Shown here piece after piece: positions 26,000 through 34,655 of a stretch of DNA of 64,000 bases (position 1 is the first letter of the stretch; each line of letters begins with the position of its first letter). Location: assembly GCF_001984175.1 (NCBI RefSeq), contig NZ_MTQP01000066.1, positions 620,001-684,000 of the forward strand, read 5' to 3'. The DNA comes from Saccharothrix sp. ALI-22-I (GTDB lineage Bacteria; Actinomycetota; Actinomycetes; Mycobacteriales; Pseudonocardiaceae). The notes below the pieces were generated by a model that did no database searches, was not told the DNA's origin, and worked only from the letters and a program-made list of their open reading frames with translations. Position numbers and translations under genes: made by a program.

Positions 26000-27217
26000 T
26001 CAGTCGATCTCGGAGACCTCCGCCTCGGCGTCCCGATCCGGCAGCACGGTGGCGAGGTAGGACCGCAGGGCGGCGGTCGTGCCGACGTCGCGGCCCGCGT
26101 GCTCGGACAGGAACCAGCGGTGCACCAGGACCTCGTGGAACAGTTCCGCCGGCGCCAGCACGCCGAGCAGGTCGGGCGGGACGGCCGCGACCACGGGGTC
26201 GTAGACCTCGTTGCGCCACAGGTGACCGGCGGTGGTCTCCGGGACCGGTGCGCCGTCGCGCTGTTCGAGGTACGCGCGGAACGAGCGGAGGTCGTTGAGC
26301 AGGCGGCGGGCCTGGCCCTCCTGCACTTCCAGGCCGGTGAGCTTGAACAGCTCACGGCGGCTCTGGCCGATCTCGGCGACCCGGATGTCCACCCGCAGCC
26401 GGGCGCCGCTCTCCGAGGTGACCAGTTCGACCTCGCCGACGTCGAAGCCCAGGTCGTTGAGCCTGCGCAGGCGTTCGGCGACGCGGTAGCGCTGTTCGTC
26501 CAGCCGGAAGAACTCCTCGCGGGTCACCTCGTCCCACAGGGCGGCGTAACGCCGGGGCACGCTGTCGGCCACCTCGACCGGGTCGATGTCGGCCGGCAGC
26601 AGGCCGCCGGCTTCGAGGTCCATGAGTTCGCCGCCGATGCGCTCCCGCGCCAGGTCCACGTCGTAGGTGCGCTGGCCCGTGGACAGGATCGGGTGGCGTT
26701 CGACGGTCTCGGCGTCGACCAGGTACGCGGCCAGGTTGCCCGCGTCGAGGCGGAACAGCGTGTTCGACAGCGAGCAGTCGCCCCAGAACGTGCCCGACAG
26801 GTGGAGCCTCACCAGGAGCCCCACCAGCGTGTCCACGAGACGATCCGCCGAGTGCTCGCCGCGCGGGCTGGAGAACAGGTAGCGGTAGGACATGGAGTAT
26901 TCGAGGTAGCGGGTGACCAGGATGGCCTGCTGGTCGTCCGGGCGGTCGACGCACAGCCCGAGCACCGATACCGAGGGCATGCCCTCGTTCTCCATCTCGC
27001 CGAGCACGGCGTACTCGTGCCGGGCGAGCGATTCGGCGATCTCCTTGAGCGCGTACACCTGGCCTTCGCTGGCGACGAACCGCACGACGTGCCGCGAGAT
27101 GCCCCGCTGGGGGACGGTCAGCAACAGCCGATCGTCCCACTCCTCCAGCGGTTGGGCCCAAGGCAGTGTGAGCAGCCCACCGGCCTCGGTGACGGGTGGG
27201 CGGAACAGGAATCGCAT
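26000..27217 (-). CDS. DUF4032 / kinase-like fold protein
   Basis: A 405-residue cytoplasmic protein of the DUF4032 type. The first 200 residues resemble a lipopolysaccharide-kinase fold: the ALKEI lysine, a GEMENEG region, a WGDCSLSNTLFR catalytic-loop-like segment with Asp and Asn, and YLVDAETVE in the place of the metal-binding DFG-type motif. DUF4032 forms the C-terminal part (residues about 220-400). It could phosphorylate a small molecule or sugar, but no member I know has an assigned substrate. Confidence 0.85.
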   Translation of the reverse strand: MRFLFRPPVTEAGGLLTLPWAQPLEEWDDRLLLTVPQRGISRHVVRFVASEGQVYALKEIAESLARHEYAVLGEMENEGMPSVSVLGLCVDRPDDQQAILVTRYLEYSMSYRYLFSSPRGEHSADRLVDTLVGLLVRLHLSGTFWGDCSLSNTLFRLDAGNLAAYLVDAETVERHPILSTGQRTYDVDLARERIGGELMDLEAGGLLPADIDPVEVADSVPRRYAALWDEVTREEFFRLDEQRYRVAERLRRLNDLGFDVGEVELVTSESGARLRVDIRVAEIGQSRRELFKLTGLEVQEGQARRLLNDLRSFRAYLEQRDGAPVPETTAGHLWRNEVYDPVVAAVPPDLLGVLAPAELFHEVLVHRWFLSEHAGRDVGTTAALRSYLATVLPDRDAEAEVSEID

Positions 27218-27288
27218 GGGCTCCCCGGGGCTGGTGCACGGACGACGGGAAGCTACCCGTTCCCAGGTCGGCTATCCAGGCGGCCGTC

Positions 27289-27990
27289 TCACGCCTGACG
27301 TTCCAGGCGTTCGACCCGCTCGACGATCGGCTGGAGTTCCTTGCGGACCACCGCCGCGATCGTGGCGGTCGGGTCGGCCGGCGCGGAGGCGGCTTGGAAG
27401 TGCGCGAAGCCGCTCAACGCCGCCACCACGGCCTGACGGGCGGAACGGGCGTCGACGCCCAGGTCCCGCAGCACGGTGCCGGCCGTGCCGTCGGGTTCGG
27501 CGGCCAGGCCGATCAGCAGGTGCTCGCAGCCGACGTAGTTGTGGCCCAGCGTGATCGCCTCGGTGACGCTCAGCTCCAACGCGACGGCCGCCGCCGGGCT
27601 GAACGCCGTGGGTGCGACGTCGCCCGCGGTCCGCTCGGGCAGGGTGACGCGGTCGGGGTCGACCTCCATCGCCCGCAGCACCCGCAACGCCAGGTTGGCG
27701 CCTTCCTCCAGGACGCCGGCCAGCAGGTGTTCCGTGCCGACAGTCGCCGAACCGTCCGCGCGGGCCCGGTCGGTGGCCAGCCGCAGCACGGTGCGCACCC
27801 GGTCGGTGAACCTCGACTGGCGCGCCGCCGCGTCCTGCGACGCCGGGTCGTCCAGCCTGATCGCCCGGATCGACCCGATCCGCCGCACGGCCTGCTCCAG
27901 CGCACGCTGGCACACGGCCGACACCGGCACGCCCGTCTCCTTGACCTGCTCGGCCAGCTCGTCCGGCAGGTACACGTTGATCTTCGGCAT
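27289..27990 (-). CDS. RHH / Clp N-terminal (double) domain protein
   Basis: A 233-residue protein. The first 45 residues form a ribbon-helix-helix-like DNA-binding segment (PKINVYLPDELAEQVKETG). Two Clp_N repeats follow, as in the N-domain of ClpC/ClpA (VGTEHLLAGVLEEGANLALRV, then LGHNYVGCEHLLIGLAAE), then a short coiled tail. There is no AAA+ module, so it is not a chaperone itself. The arrangement suggests a regulator whose stability or activity is tied to Clp machinery. The ATG at 27990 has an AAGGGGG site. It is divergent from a SigE-family sigma factor across an A+T-rich palindromic region. Confidence 0.88.
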   Translation of the reverse strand: MPKINVYLPDELAEQVKETGVPVSAVCQRALEQAVRRIGSIRAIRLDDPASQDAAARQSRFTDRVRTVLRLATDRARADGSATVGTEHLLAGVLEEGANLALRVLRAMEVDPDRVTLPERTAGDVAPTAFSPAAAVALELSVTEAITLGHNYVGCEHLLIGLAAEPDGTAGTVLRDLGVDARSARQAVVAALSGFAHFQAASAPADPTATIAAVVRKELQPIVERVERLERQA

Positions 27991-28015
27991 TGCGTTCCCC
28001 CTTCGGCAAATCCGT

Positions 28016-28047
28016 CTAACCCCATGTATACCCCCATATAGGGTTAG
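28016..28047. promoter_or_regulatory. Palindromic and direct-repeat operator region
   Basis: CTAACCC (28016-28022) and GGGTTAG (28041-28047) are a perfect inverted pair enclosing two near-direct repeats, CCCATGTATA and CCCATATA. The interval is strikingly A+T-rich for this genome and lies between the RHH/Clp_N gene and the sigma gene. Short tandem direct repeats are typical targets of RHH repressors. Confidence 0.65.
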
Positions 28048-28149
28048 AAGCGAGGAGTGTCGCAGGTCACACCCGCTTGGTTCAACGTGGCGCGTCCTCC
28101 AAGGGGTTTCCCGACCGCAATCGAACCGACAGCGGCAGAAGGGGGCGAC

Positions 28150-28656
28150 GTGCCGGACGACGACTACGACCAGTTCGTCACCGATCGTCTTGATCGACTC
28201 TTGCGCTACGCCACGGCGTTGACGTGCGACAAGTACCTGGCCCAGGACATCGTCCAAGACGTGCTGCTGCGCGCACGGCAACGGTGGGCGCGGATCGGGG
28301 CGGTGGACGTGCCGTACCTCTACGTGAAGCGGATGGTGACCAACGAGTACCTGTCGTGGCGTCGCCGCCGGGCGGCCCGGGACGTCTCCTCGACGCACAC
28401 CACGCTCGACGAACTGGCGCCGGTGGTCGCCGACCCGGCGGTCCGGCACGCGGAACGGGACGCGATGCGCGCCCGGATCGCCGTGCTGCCGCGCAAGCAG
28501 CGTGCGGCACTCGTGCTGCGCTACTACGAGGACAGCACCGACGCCGAGATCGCCCAGATCCTGGGCTGCACGGAAGGCACCGTGCGCAGTCACATCTCCC
28601 GCGCGCTCCAGAAGCTGCGGATCAACGAGAACACCCCGTCGGAGGTGCTGCGATGA
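28150..28656 (+). CDS. SigE-family ECF sigma factor
   Basis: A 168-residue sigma factor of the actinobacterial SigE family. Region 2 is visible as YDQFVTDRLDRLLRYATALT then AQDIVQDVLLRARQRW, with YVKRMVTNEYLSWRRRR. Region 4 contains LPRKQRAALVLRYYEDSTDA, EIAQILGCTEGTVRSHISRAL. The GTG at 28150 is preferred because GAAGGGGG precedes it; an upstream start at 28057 would add a non-conserved leader through the regulatory region. Its stop overlaps the LCP gene as ATGA, so the pair is co-translated. Confidence 0.9.
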   Translation: MPDDDYDQFVTDRLDRLLRYATALTCDKYLAQDIVQDVLLRARQRWARIGAVDVPYLYVKRMVTNEYLSWRRRRAARDVSSTHTTLDELAPVVADPAVRHAERDAMRARIAVLPRKQRAALVLRYYEDSTDAEIAQILGCTEGTVRSHISRALQKLRINENTPSEVLR

Positions 28657-29705
28657 CCGAACAGGAAGCCCTCATCCGCGAGGCGATCGCGGCCGAGGCG
28701 GACCAGGCGGTCGACTACCGGTCCGTGCTGGCGAACCTGCACGGCAAGCGGTCCCGACGTCGGCCGATCGCGTTGATCGCCGCCACGACGCTGACCGCCG
28801 TGGCGGCGGCCGTCGCGGTGATCGTGCCGCTGAGCGTGGACCGGAGCGCGGCGCCGCCACCGCCGATCGAGCAGGCCGCGCCGCCGACCGGGCAGACCGT
28901 GCTGTTGATCGGCTTGGACGACAGCGCGAACACCGACTCGGTCGTCCTGGCGCGGTTCAGCCCGGACGGCTCGATCGCCGCGGCATCGCTGCCGCGCGAC
29001 TCGTGGGTCGACATCCCGGGCGTGGGCATGGGGAAGCTGAACTCGGCCTACGTCCAGGCGCACACGGCCGCGCAGGCCGAGGGGCGGGACGGGGACGCGG
29101 CGGGCGCGGAGGCGCTGGTCCGGACGGTCGAGGCGCTGGCGGGCGTGGAGATCGACCACTACGCGGCCGTCGACATGGCGGGCTTCGCCGCGTTGGGCGA
29201 CGCGGTCGGCGGTGTGGAGGTCTGCCTCAAGGCCGCGACGCGCGACGAGTACTCCGGTGTCGACCTGCCCGCCGGGCGGCAGACGCTGTCCGAGGACCAG
29301 GCGTTGGCGTTCCTGCGGCAGCGCCACGGGTTGATGCAGGGCGACCTCGACCGGGTCGTGCGGCATCAGGCGTTCCTGCGCGGGCTGGTCGCGAAGGTGA
29401 CCGGCGAGGTCAAGAACGATCCGGCGAAGCTGGCGCGACTGGTCGGGGCGGCACACGCGCAGGTGCGCACCGATCCGGGCTGGGACCTGCTGGAGTTCGC
29501 CGGAAGGCTGACCCGGAACATCTCGGTCCGGACCGCGACCATCCCGGTCGGCGAGCCGATCGAAGTGGCTTCGGGGTGGGGTTTTCCGGTCTCCCCGGAC
29601 CTGGTCCGGTCCTTCGCTGCGGGCTTCCTGGCCGACTGGCCCGGCAGCACGATGGCACCACCCGCCACCGGCGAGCCCAGCTCCGACGAGGGCTGCGTGA
29701 ACTGA
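28653..29705 (+). CDS. LytR-CpsA-Psr (LCP) family protein with cytoplasmic N-terminus
   Basis: A 350-residue protein with about 38 cytoplasmic residues, one membrane segment (IALIAATTLTAVAAAVAVIV) and an extracytoplasmic LCP domain: LLIGLDDSANTDSVVLARF, SLPRDSWVDIPG, KLNSAYVQAH, and an R-x-x-x-F/L distal region (DLDRVVRHQAFLRGL). LCP enzymes transfer polyprenyl-linked glycopolymers to peptidoglycan. The unusual point is position: it overlaps the sigma gene by ATGA where an anti-sigma factor would normally be. The N-terminal tail (EALIREAIAAEADQAVDYRS) could contact the sigma factor, which is inference only. Confidence 0.9.
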   Translation: MTEQEALIREAIAAEADQAVDYRSVLANLHGKRSRRRPIALIAATTLTAVAAAVAVIVPLSVDRSAAPPPPIEQAAPPTGQTVLLIGLDDSANTDSVVLARFSPDGSIAAASLPRDSWVDIPGVGMGKLNSAYVQAHTAAQAEGRDGDAAGAEALVRTVEALAGVEIDHYAAVDMAGFAALGDAVGGVEVCLKAATRDEYSGVDLPAGRQTLSEDQALAFLRQRHGLMQGDLDRVVRHQAFLRGLVAKVTGEVKNDPAKLARLVGAAHAQVRTDPGWDLLEFAGRLTRNISVRTATIPVGEPIEVASGWGFPVSPDLVRSFAAGFLADWPGSTMAPPATGEPSSDEGCVN

Positions 29706-29741
29706 GGTGAGCCAGCACGGCAACGGTTCGATGATCCGCAG

Positions 29742-29775
29742 GCCGGCGTCCACGCAGGAGTGCGTGGACGCCGGC
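29742..29775. terminator. Strong bidirectional terminator hairpin
   Basis: A perfect 15-bp stem (GCCGGCGTCCACGCA and its complement) with a GGAG loop lies between the convergent LCP and antiporter genes. Confidence 0.9.
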
Positions 29776-29779
29776 TGGG

Positions 29780-31030
29780 TCATGACCTGTTCTCCGGCGA
29801 CTCGGGAACCGACGCCCGCTTAGAGGCGCCCAGGCGTTCGATGAGGGAGAGCAGCGGTCCGGTCATGGCAGTGGTCACCAACGCCATCACCACCAAAGCC
29901 AGGAACAGCCGCACGGAGAGCAGGCCGGCGGTGTACCCGGCTTGCAGCACCACGATCTCGGTCAGGCCGCGGGTGTTCACCAGCACGCCGATCGTCACCG
30001 CCGTGCGGCGGTCCCGGCCCGCCAGCCGCCCGCCGAGGTAGCCACCGCCGATCTTGCCGACGATGGCCAGCACCAGCGCGATGGCGATGGCGCTCCACGG
30101 CACCGAGCCGCGCGGCGCGTTCGCCACCCCCATGCCCGCCACCACGAAGAACACCGGCACCAGCAGTCGTCCGAACGACATCACCGGGCGCACGGCCCCG
30201 GCCCACGCCCCGCCGGGGATGGCCAGGCCGACCACGAACGCGCCGAACACGGTGGTCAGGCCCCAGTGCTCGAACTGGAACGCCACCAGCAACGCCAACG
30301 CGGAGATCGCCGCGGCGGTGGCGCGGGGGAAGCGTTCGGCCCACGACATCGGCACCCGGCCGCGCAACAGGATGCGGCCGACGACCGTCACCGTGACACC
30401 GAGGACGAGCAGCACCAGGGACACCACGAGCCCACCGGAGATGCCGACGGCCACCACGAGCAGCACCCACGCCGCCGAGTCGGTGACCACGGCGGCGGCC
30501 ATGGCGAGCTTCCCCGCCGGGCTCTCCACCATGTCCCGGTCTTCCAGCACCCGGGCCAGCACGGGCACGGCCGTGACGCTCAACGCGACCGCGATCATCA
30601 GCACCAACGCCGGCGTGGGCGCGTCGCCGCGCAGTTCCGGATCGGCCACCCAGACCACCCACGCGGCCATCACCAGGCCGGTGAACAGCGCGGGCAGGAA
30701 CGAGCCGGCGGTCACCCAACCGACCGCCCGGGCACCCAGACCGGTGCCGCCGTGCCGGAGTTCGTGCGCCACGCCGACCAGGAACAGCACCAGACCGACC
30801 TGGCCGATCACCCTCAACGGGCTCACCACGTCGGTGGGCAGCACCACCGCGAGGGCCGGCGCGCCGCCGACCGCGAGCACCACGGGCACCACCAGGATGC
30901 CCGCCAGGATCTCGCCGATGACCTCGGGCTGCCGCAACGCGCGCGCCGCGAGCCGCCCCGCGTACGCGGCGACCAGCACGACCGCCAGGACGGCGACGAT
31001 GTGCCCCGCGCGTAACAAGACGTCGGTCAT
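29780..31030 (-). CDS. CPA2-family cation/H+ antiporter
   Basis: A 416-residue integral membrane protein of the CPA2 (KefB/NapA-like) family with about 12-13 hydrophobic segments. Family features include RQPEVIGEILAGILV near the N-terminus, VALSVTAVPVLARVLED, and the crossing-helix region MAAAVVTDSAAWVLL with the conserved Asp. It lacks the C-terminal TrkA-N domain of Kef channels, so it is the short antiporter form. It probably exchanges Na+ or K+ for protons. Such genes often sit near antibiotic clusters, but nothing here ties it to the NRPS. Confidence 0.9.
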   Translation of the reverse strand: MTDVLLRAGHIVAVLAVVLVAAYAGRLAARALRQPEVIGEILAGILVVPVVLAVGGAPALAVVLPTDVVSPLRVIGQVGLVLFLVGVAHELRHGGTGLGARAVGWVTAGSFLPALFTGLVMAAWVVWVADPELRGDAPTPALVLMIAVALSVTAVPVLARVLEDRDMVESPAGKLAMAAAVVTDSAAWVLLVVAVGISGGLVVSLVLLVLGVTVTVVGRILLRGRVPMSWAERFPRATAAAISALALLVAFQFEHWGLTTVFGAFVVGLAIPGGAWAGAVRPVMSFGRLLVPVFFVVAGMGVANAPRGSVPWSAIAIALVLAIVGKIGGGYLGGRLAGRDRRTAVTIGVLVNTRGLTEIVVLQAGYTAGLLSVRLFLALVVMALVTTAMTGPLLSLIERLGASKRASVPESPENRS

Positions 31031-31356
31031 GTCCGGGCCCCCGATGATCCGGGGACGTGGTGCGTGGTCGTGCGGCTTCTCGCGGAGTTCGGGATGCGCA
31101 TGCGCACGGCCGATTCCCCCTCACCGTTCGGTCGGGCGTCCGACGAGGTCGAAGGACACGTCGTCGATGCTGGCAGCCCGCGTCGACCGGCCGTTGACAG
31201 ATTTGTGTTGGGGTACGGACTTCCGCCAAATCGGTCCGGACTTCGCCTGGTCCCGGATACTCGTGGTGTGAGATCGGCGCGACGTCGAATCGGATGGCGG
31301 TAGAGCATGACGAGCTGGTAAGCCTCTGCGGTTCGATCACCTCGGGAGGCTGCCGC
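31031..31356. other. Intergenic region
   Basis: About 325 bases without a gene I can support. It contains the upstream regions of the antiporter and the P-loop kinase. A TTGACA hexamer occurs at 31194-31199, but no well-spaced -10 follows it. Confidence 0.4.
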
Positions 31357-31893
31357 ATGGACCCACGTCGCATCGTCATCCTCGGGGTCAGCGGTGTCGG
31401 GAAATCGACGTTGGCGCGCGCGTTGGCCCCGCTGGTCGACGGCGTGCACGTCGAGTTGGACGCCATCGACCACGGCCCGGACTGGACGTCGCCGCCGGTG
31501 GAGGAGTTCCGGGCGCGGGTCGTGGCGGCGACCGAGGGGCCGGCGTGGGTGACCGACGGCAACTACATCAACCAGACCGCGGAAGTCCTGTGGCACCGCG
31601 CGGACCTGATCGTCTGGCTCGACCTGCCGTTGTGGGTGACCGTGCTGCGGTTGGTGCGCCGCAGCACGGGCCGGATCGTGCGCCGGACCGAGCTGTGGAA
31701 CGGCAACCGGGAAACGCTCGGCATGCTGTTCGGGTCGAATTCGGTGGTGGCGTGGGCGTTGCGCGCGTGGCGCAGGCAGCAGGCCGAGTACCCGGACCGG
31801 TTGCCGCGGATCGGCGTGCCGTGGGTGCGGCTGCGGTCGTCCGCCGAGGTGGAGCGGTGGCTCGCGGAGTTCAGCGCGGCGAGCCGACGGTGA
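31357..31893 (+). CDS. P-loop nucleotide kinase-like (AAA) protein
   Basis: A 178-residue protein of the adenylate-kinase-related topology-modulation type. Walker A is GVSGVGKST at about residues 10-18. The pattern then follows ELDAIDHGPDW, the WVTDGNY segment and LIVWLDLP, where the last is the Walker B-like strand, and an Arg-rich lid region (RRSTGRIVRRTELWNGNRE). Homologues are often annotated adenylate kinase or DNA topology modulation protein; the phosphoacceptor is not known. The ATG at 31357 has GGAGG seven bases upstream and is preferred to the start at 31294. Confidence 0.85.
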   Translation: MDPRRIVILGVSGVGKSTLARALAPLVDGVHVELDAIDHGPDWTSPPVEEFRARVVAATEGPAWVTDGNYINQTAEVLWHRADLIVWLDLPLWVTVLRLVRRSTGRIVRRTELWNGNRETLGMLFGSNSVVAWALRAWRRQQAEYPDRLPRIGVPWVRLRSSAEVERWLAEFSAASRR

Positions 31894-32115
31894 ACAGGCC
31901 ACGCGTGGTTGGCCTACCTGGTGGCCACGGTCAAACCGGTCCGCCGTGGCGTGCTGCCGCGTGACCTGGCGTCTTTCTGGGCGACGCGCACCGGCTGGGT
32001 CTGTTGCGCGCGGTGGGGCCTGTTCACCGGTTTCGGCATGCCGAACTTCAGGATCACCTGGCCGGCGGTACCCCCTCGCCAAGCGGTTCAGGGGCGATCA
32101 GCGAGACTTGAGGGT

Positions 32116-33804
32116 ATGAACGACGAGCCCGACGACCGGACCAGCTTCGCCGACCTCGGGTTGCGCCCCGAACTCCTCCGGGCGCTCACCGGCCTCGGCT
32201 ACGAGGAGCCCACCCCCATCCAGCGCGAGGCCATCCCGCCGTTGACCGAAGGCCGCGACCTGCTCGGACAGGCCGCCACCGGCACCGGCAAGACCGCCGC
32301 GTTCGCGCTACCCGTGTTGGAACGCCTGGCAGGCGGCGGTGAGCGGAGCTCACGGGCGCCGTTCGCGCTGGTGCTCGTGCCGACCCGGGAACTGGCGGTG
32401 CAGGTCTCCGAAGCGGTGCACCGGTACGGCCGGGAGTTGGGCGCGCGGGTGCTGCCGATCTACGGCGGCCAGCCCATCGGGCGGCAGTTGCGGGTGCTGG
32501 AGCAGGGCGTCGACGTCGTGGTGGCGACCCCGGGTCGCGCGGTGGACCACCTCAGCCGGGGCACGCTGAAGCTGGAGAACCTGAAAGTCGTCGTGCTCGA
32601 CGAGGCCGACGAGATGCTGGACATGGGCTTCGCCGAGGACCTGGACACGATCCTCAACGAGACGCCCGAGACGCGGCAGACCGTGCTGTTCTCCGCCACC
32701 ATGCCGGGGCGCATCGACCGGCTGGCCCGCCAACACCTCAAGGACCCGGTGCGCATCGCCATCGGTCGCGAGGAGGCCGAGCCGGGCGAGGCGCCGCGCG
32801 TGCGGCAGAGCGCGTACGTCGTGCCGCGCGCCCACAAGCCGGCCGCGCTGGGCCGGGTGCTGGACGTGGAGGCGCCGACCGCGGCGATCGTGTTCTGCCG
32901 GACCCGTGACGAGGTCGACCAGCTCACCGAGACGCTGAACGGGCGCGGCTACCGGGCGGAGTCGCTGCACGGCGGCATCAGCCAGGAGCAGCGCGACCGG
33001 GTGATGACGCGACTGCGCAACGGCACCGCCGACCTGCTGGTGGCCACGGACGTGGCGGCGCGCGGCCTGGACATCGAACAGCTGACGCACGTCGTCAACT
33101 ACAACGTGCCGTCCGCGCCGGAGTCGTACGTGCACCGCATCGGCCGGATCGGTCGGGCGGGCCGCGAGGGCGTGGCGATCACCCTGGCCGAGCCGCGTGA
33201 GCACGGCATGCTCAAGACCATCGAGCGCGTCACCAAGCAGCGCATCCACATGGAGAAGGTCCCGACCATCGCCGACCTGCGGGCTCGCAAGTTGGAGCTG
33301 ACCAGGGCCGCGCTGCACGAGAGCCTGCTGGAGGACGACCTGGAGCACTTCCGGGTCGTGGTGGAGACGCTGACCGACGAGTTCGACGTCATGGAGGTGG
33401 CACTCGCGGCGGTCAAACTCGCGCACGAAGCCAGTGGCGCGGCGTCCGATGAAGAAGAGATCCCCGAGTACGTGCCGCGGGCCGGGGCCGGTGAACGCCG
33501 TGGCCGCGAGGCCGGCGGCGACCGCCGTGAGCCGCGCAAGCCCCGCAAGCCGTCCGCGGGCATGACGAGGCTGTTCGTCGGCGCGGGCCGCAGCTCGGGC
33601 ATCCGGCCGCAGGACCTGGTCGGCGCGATCGCGGGCGAGGCGCGGCTGAACGGCCGAGAGATCGGCGCGATCGAGATCGCGGACCGGTTCTCGCTGGTGG
33701 AGGTGCCGGAGGCGTCGGCGCAGCAGGTCATCGCGTCACTGCGGGGCGCCACCATCAAGGGCCGCAAGGTGACCGTGCGCCGGGAGCGCGACGACCCGCG
33801 CTGA
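32116..33804 (+). CDS. deaD: DEAD-box RNA helicase (DeaD/CsdA-like)
   Basis: A 562-residue ATP-dependent RNA helicase. The Q motif (GYEEPTPIQ) is near residue 28, Walker A AATGTGKT at 53-60, DEAD at 162-165, SAT shortly after, then the second RecA domain with ARGLDIE and HRIGRIGRAGREG. The C-terminus has a DbpA-type RNA-binding domain (MTRLFVGAGRSSGIRPQDLV). It probably acts in ribosome assembly, mRNA decay or cold adaptation. A longer frame upstream is non-conserved leader; the ATG at 32116 follows GAGGGT. Confidence 0.95.
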   Translation: MNDEPDDRTSFADLGLRPELLRALTGLGYEEPTPIQREAIPPLTEGRDLLGQAATGTGKTAAFALPVLERLAGGGERSSRAPFALVLVPTRELAVQVSEAVHRYGRELGARVLPIYGGQPIGRQLRVLEQGVDVVVATPGRAVDHLSRGTLKLENLKVVVLDEADEMLDMGFAEDLDTILNETPETRQTVLFSATMPGRIDRLARQHLKDPVRIAIGREEAEPGEAPRVRQSAYVVPRAHKPAALGRVLDVEAPTAAIVFCRTRDEVDQLTETLNGRGYRAESLHGGISQEQRDRVMTRLRNGTADLLVATDVAARGLDIEQLTHVVNYNVPSAPESYVHRIGRIGRAGREGVAITLAEPREHGMLKTIERVTKQRIHMEKVPTIADLRARKLELTRAALHESLLEDDLEHFRVVVETLTDEFDVMEVALAAVKLAHEASGAASDEEEIPEYVPRAGAGERRGREAGGDRREPRKPRKPSAGMTRLFVGAGRSSGIRPQDLVGAIAGEARLNGREIGAIEIADRFSLVEVPEASAQQVIASLRGATIKGRKVTVRRERDDPR

Positions 33805-33818
33805 CTTTCCCACTGAAT

Positions 33819-33846
33819 TTGACAAGTTCGTCCTACGAACTAGTAT
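33819..33846 (+). promoter_or_regulatory. Promoter of the flavoprotein-remnant gene
   Basis: TTGACA (33819-33824) and TAGTAT (33841-33846) are separated by 16 bases, a good sigma-70-type promoter directed at the gene at 33889. The -10 element sits exactly between the two arms of the operator palindrome. Confidence 0.8.
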
Positions 33847-33864
33847 GGTTCGTAGGGCGAACTT
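33824..33864. promoter_or_regulatory. Long operator palindrome over the promoter
   Basis: Arms of 17 bases (AAGTTCGTCCTACGAAC at 33824-33840 and its complement with one mismatch at 33848-33864) flank the -10 hexamer. Each arm is itself a TTCG-N5-CGAA site. The same half-site pattern recurs upstream of the LLM oxidoreductase, so both are likely targets of the MarR regulator encoded between them. Confidence 0.85.
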
Positions 33865-33888
33865 GGCAACCACTGGGGAGTGTGCGCA

Positions 33889-34194
33889 ATGGGCCGTGCT
33901 GTCGTGGTAGTCGGCGGAGGGTACGGGGGCGCCGCCATGCGGCACGCCGAGGTGGTGGCGGAGAACATCGTGGCGCAGGTGCGCGGCGAGCAGCCGACGG
34001 CCACCTACCGACCCTCCCCCGCGCCGTCGATCCTGCTGCCGCCGGGTCCGGAAGGCGGCGTCGGCCAGGTGCCGGCCCCGGACGGCGCAACCGTGCCGCC
34101 GGCCGCGGCGGTCGTGCGGTACGAGGGCGCGGACCTGTTCACCGGGCGGTTCGTGGAGTTGCCCGGGCTCAGCCCTGCTCGTTCAACACCATGA
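33889..34194 (+). pseudogene. FAD-dependent oxidoreductase with large internal deletion
   Basis: A 101-residue frame whose first 14 residues are the N-terminal FAD-binding motif of a flavoprotein (GRAVVVVGGGYGGAA) joined directly to what looks like the C-terminal part of the same kind of protein (AENIVAQVRGE, SPAPSILLPPGPEGGVGQVP, GADLFTGRFVEL). Full-length NDH-2/AIF-like relatives should be some 350-380 residues, so roughly 270 appear lost in frame. Promoter, operator and a GGGGAG ribosome-binding site are intact, so a short peptide is probably still made. It overlaps the convergent MarR gene end by 26 bases. Confidence 0.75.
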
Positions 34195-34633
34195 AGACCG
34201 GCGGCACCTCGTTGTCCCGCACGACGCGGGCGAGCAGGTCCGCGAGGGTGCCGCGCTCGGTGTCGTCGAGTCCCGAGGGCAGCTGCTCGATCCGCCGGCA
34301 GGTCTCGGCGTAGAACCCGTCCGCGAGCCGACTGCCTTCGGCGGTGAGCTCGACCCGGACCGCCCGGTTGTCCGACGGGTCCGACTCGCGGCGGACCAGG
34401 CCACGCCGGGCGGTCCGGTCCACCAGACCGCTGAGGCTGGATTTCGCCAGGCCCAGCACCTCGCCCAACTCGCCCATGCCGTACGGCTGCGCCATCAGCA
34501 CGCAGAGCAGCTGCCCCTGCTGCTGGGTCAGCCCGTATTCCCGGGCCGTGTCGGCGTACACCGCGTTCACCAGGAATGTGGACCGGACCAGCGCGGTGAC
34601 GACACCCATCTGTTCACCAGCGGCCTTGGCCAT
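34169..34633 (-). CDS. MarR-family regulator of the flavoprotein/LLM pair
   Basis: A 154-residue MarR-type winged-helix protein: YGLTQQQGQLLCVLM, then recognition helix region LGEVLGLAKSSLSGLVDRTA and wing RRESDPSDNRAVRVELTAEG. It is divergent from an F420-type oxidoreductase, and both flanks carry TTCG-N5-CGAA sites, so autoregulation plus control of both neighbours is likely. The ATG at 34633 is preferred; the longer frame extends over the operator. The ligand may be a redox-active or quinone-like compound, given the enzymes, but that is inference. Confidence 0.92.
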   Translation of the reverse strand: MAKAAGEQMGVVTALVRSTFLVNAVYADTAREYGLTQQQGQLLCVLMAQPYGMGELGEVLGLAKSSLSGLVDRTARRGLVRRESDPSDNRAVRVELTAEGSRLADGFYAETCRRIEQLPSGLDDTERGTLADLLARVVRDNEVPPVFMVLNEQG

Positions 34634-34655
34634 GTGGTCACGATACGCCACCTGA

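Noticed and set aside
31894..32115. N-terminal extension of the DEAD-box helicase from 31909
   Set aside because: The extra 69 residues are Trp/Arg-rich, not conserved, and the ATG at 32116 starts at the usual family position.
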